Source: Bacteroidales bacterium
GTDB lineage: Bacteria > Bacteroidota > Bacteroidia > Bacteroidales > UBA4417
Assembly: GCA_030654075.1 (NCBI GenBank)
Contig: JAURYB010000056.1
Location: forward strand, 62,001 to 126,000
Length of the DNA: 64,000 bases
Direction of reading: 5' to 3'
Notes under the pieces: generated by a model
What the model saw: only the letters and a program-made list of their open reading frames with translations
Databases searched by the model: none
Told to the model about the DNA's origin: nothing
Shown: piece by piece, positions 62,999 through 64,000 of the stretch
Numbering within the stretch: the first letter of the stretch is position 1
Layout of the letters: every line of letters starts with the position of its first letter
Translations under genes and position numbers: made by a program

Positions 62999-63778
62999 AT
63001 GAAAACGCTAAAAAAAACTTTAATCAACCTGATCTTAGTATCAGGAGTAATCCTTGCATTTGCTCAATGCACAAAAGAAAGTTCAACTGACGATACGCTA
63101 AGTCTGGATGACACAAAATCGATCATTGAGGAAATCACCAGCCAGGATACAACAATAGGAGGTTGTGATTCAATTTTTCTTATGGGAACTCCAGGTACAT
63201 GTTCCGTCAATTTATTCAGTTACATCAACACTCTACCTGTTGAACCGTTAAATGCTTCCGAAATCAGTTCATTGACTACTATGCGCGAAGAAGAATTGCT
63301 TGCGCAGGATGTTTATGTAATGTTATACAGCATTTATAACGTACCGGTTTTTAACAATATATCAAAAGCTGAAACTCAGCATGCAACAGCAGTCCAAACG
63401 CTTTTACATAAATACAGCCTGCCTGATCCGGCATTGAATCATGTAGCCGGCTATTATGCAAATTCCGAACTTCAGGCATTATATGCAAGTCTGGTATCCC
63501 AGGGCAGCACTTCGTTAAGTGCAGCACTTATTGTGGGTGCAACTATTGAAGATCTTGATATCAACGATCTTCACAATCACAGCCTTATAGATATTGACAA
63601 CCTGGATGTCCTATTTGTATTCAATAACCTTGAGAAAGGCTCCCGTAATCACCTGCGCTCTTTTTACAGGTTAATAACAGCAACAGGTGGCACATACACT
63701 CCGCAGTTTATTTCACTTGAATATTTTAATGATATTGTTTCAACACCACACGAAACAGGACTGGCAAGTACGAATTAA
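62999..63778 (+). CDS. DUF2202 (ferritin-like) lipoprotein
   Basis: 259 residues. The leader ends AFAQC with Cys ~24 as lipid attachment site. After a polar linker, the domain from ~90 on reads LTTMREEELLAQDVYVMLY, FNNISKAETQHATAVQTLL, DINDLHNHSLIDIDN and VFNNLEKGSRNHLRSFYRLI. These are the helices of the DUF2202 family, which has a four-helix ferritin-like fold with E-x-x-H-type metal-ligand candidates (EEELLAQD, ETQHATAV, EKGSRNHL). A di-metal centre is plausible but not shown. The role is unknown; metal or oxidative-stress functions are often guessed. A strong bidirectional-looking terminator follows. Confidence 0.83.
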   Translation: MKTLKKTLINLILVSGVILAFAQCTKESSTDDTLSLDDTKSIIEEITSQDTTIGGCDSIFLMGTPGTCSVNLFSYINTLPVEPLNASEISSLTTMREEELLAQDVYVMLYSIYNVPVFNNISKAETQHATAVQTLLHKYSLPDPALNHVAGYYANSELQALYASLVSQGSTSLSAALIVGATIEDLDINDLHNHSLIDIDNLDVLFVFNNLEKGSRNHLRSFYRLITATGGTYTPQFISLEYFNDIVSTPHETGLASTN

Positions 63779-63793
63779 TCACAGCTGCTTTTT

Positions 63794-63829
63794 AAAAAAG
63801 CGCTTGTCACCTATGGCAAGCGCTTTTTT
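63794..63829. terminator. Terminator after the DUF2202 gene
   Basis: AAAAAAGCGCTTG pairs with CAAGCGCTTTTTT across a 10-base loop. A and T runs on both flanks allow it to act in both directions. Confidence 0.88.
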
Positions 63830-63971
63830 AAAAGTGGTAAAAATGACTCCATACCAGGGAAACCTGTTAGAAATCTTAACACTGCTTAAAGAGAAAAATG
63901 AATGCTTAATTCAATTCCTTTAAATAGTATTGCTTCTGATTTAGAAATTAATTCGCTTTTTTAAAACAAAT

Positions 63972-64000
63972 ATGAAAAAAAATATACTTTCACCGCTGGT
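63972..64000 (+). CDS. Start of a further gene, cut by the window edge
   Basis: An ATG follows AAACAAAT and begins MKKNILSPLV, which looks like the start of a signal peptide. Only ten residues are visible, so identity and even existence are uncertain. Confidence 0.35.

Noticed and set aside
63687-63923. 78-residue frame overlapping the end of the DUF2202 gene and its terminator
   Set aside because: It runs through a strong terminator hairpin in a different frame and resembles no protein.

Overview
The window looks like a chromosomal segment of a Bacteroidota bacterium, most likely Bacteroidales/Marinilabiliales-like. The evidence is two SusC/SusD pairs, a hybrid two-component regulator, type IX secretion (T9SS) C-terminal sorting domains of type A and type B, -7 boxes of the TAnnTTTG type, AT-rich DNA and A-rich ribosome binding regions. 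I see no rRNA, tRNA, CRISPR array, phage or complete insertion sequence.

Layout. (1) 1-8.6 kb: secreted-protein region with a partial Asp-box gene, a YCF48-like repeat protein, a T9SS-sorted gene broken by an IS4-like miniature element, a DUF4907-like small protein and two paralogous kelch proteins. (2) 8.7-14.7 kb: queA, mobA and a TauE/SafE permease, then on the minus strand a Rieske protein and a cytochrome b fused to a module with 12 haem-binding motifs. (3) 15.0-30.5 kb: locus for sucrose, raffinose and fructan (sugar porter, fructokinase, SusCD, thiol-redox protein, GH36, GH32) with a fructose-sensor-type hybrid regulator on the opposite strand. (4) 30.8-46.2 kb: second locus for alpha-linked disaccharides (LacI regulator, SusCD, GH13, GH65, GH37 trehalase, a P-loop kinase, a sucrose-phosphorylase-like GH13_18 enzyme and an MFS permease). 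A perfect 16-bp palindrome overlaps the SusC promoter. (5) 46.8-53.6 kb: sulfur locus with a PsrABC-type molybdoenzyme, two half-size YeeE/YedE permeases and two membrane-anchored rhodanese-fold proteins. Both rhodaneses lack the active-site cysteine and both end in S-G-G-G-C. (6) 53.7-64 kb: a T9SS type B surface protein, RluE-like pseudouridine synthase, MBL-fold hydrolase, a long leader with a possible structured RNA, a hybrid sensor protein without its H-box histidine, HU, and a DUF2202 lipoprotein.

How it fits together. The two sugar loci would import oligosaccharides through SusCD, cleave them in the periplasm and take the monomers or disaccharides to the cytosol for phosphorylation or phosphorolysis. 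MobA would supply the guanylylated molybdenum cofactor needed by the Psr-type enzyme. The Rieske/cytochrome b/multihaem pair and the Psr complex are both predicted to exchange electrons with the quinone pool.

The gaps between genes carry several families of short non-coding inverted-repeat elements. These are a ~184-bp element with GTAACTAATCAG ends (three copies, one with a perfect 8-bp target duplication), GTCGGAAGTC-arm hairpins (three copies, one with the former nested inside it), a single IS4-like miniature element with a 10-bp target duplication, and other long palindromes. The strongest candidates for something undescribed are the SGGGC-tailed rhodanese-fold pair in the sulfur locus, the Rieske/cytochrome b-dodecahaem fusion, and the sensor protein with an Asn in place of the phospho-accepting His.
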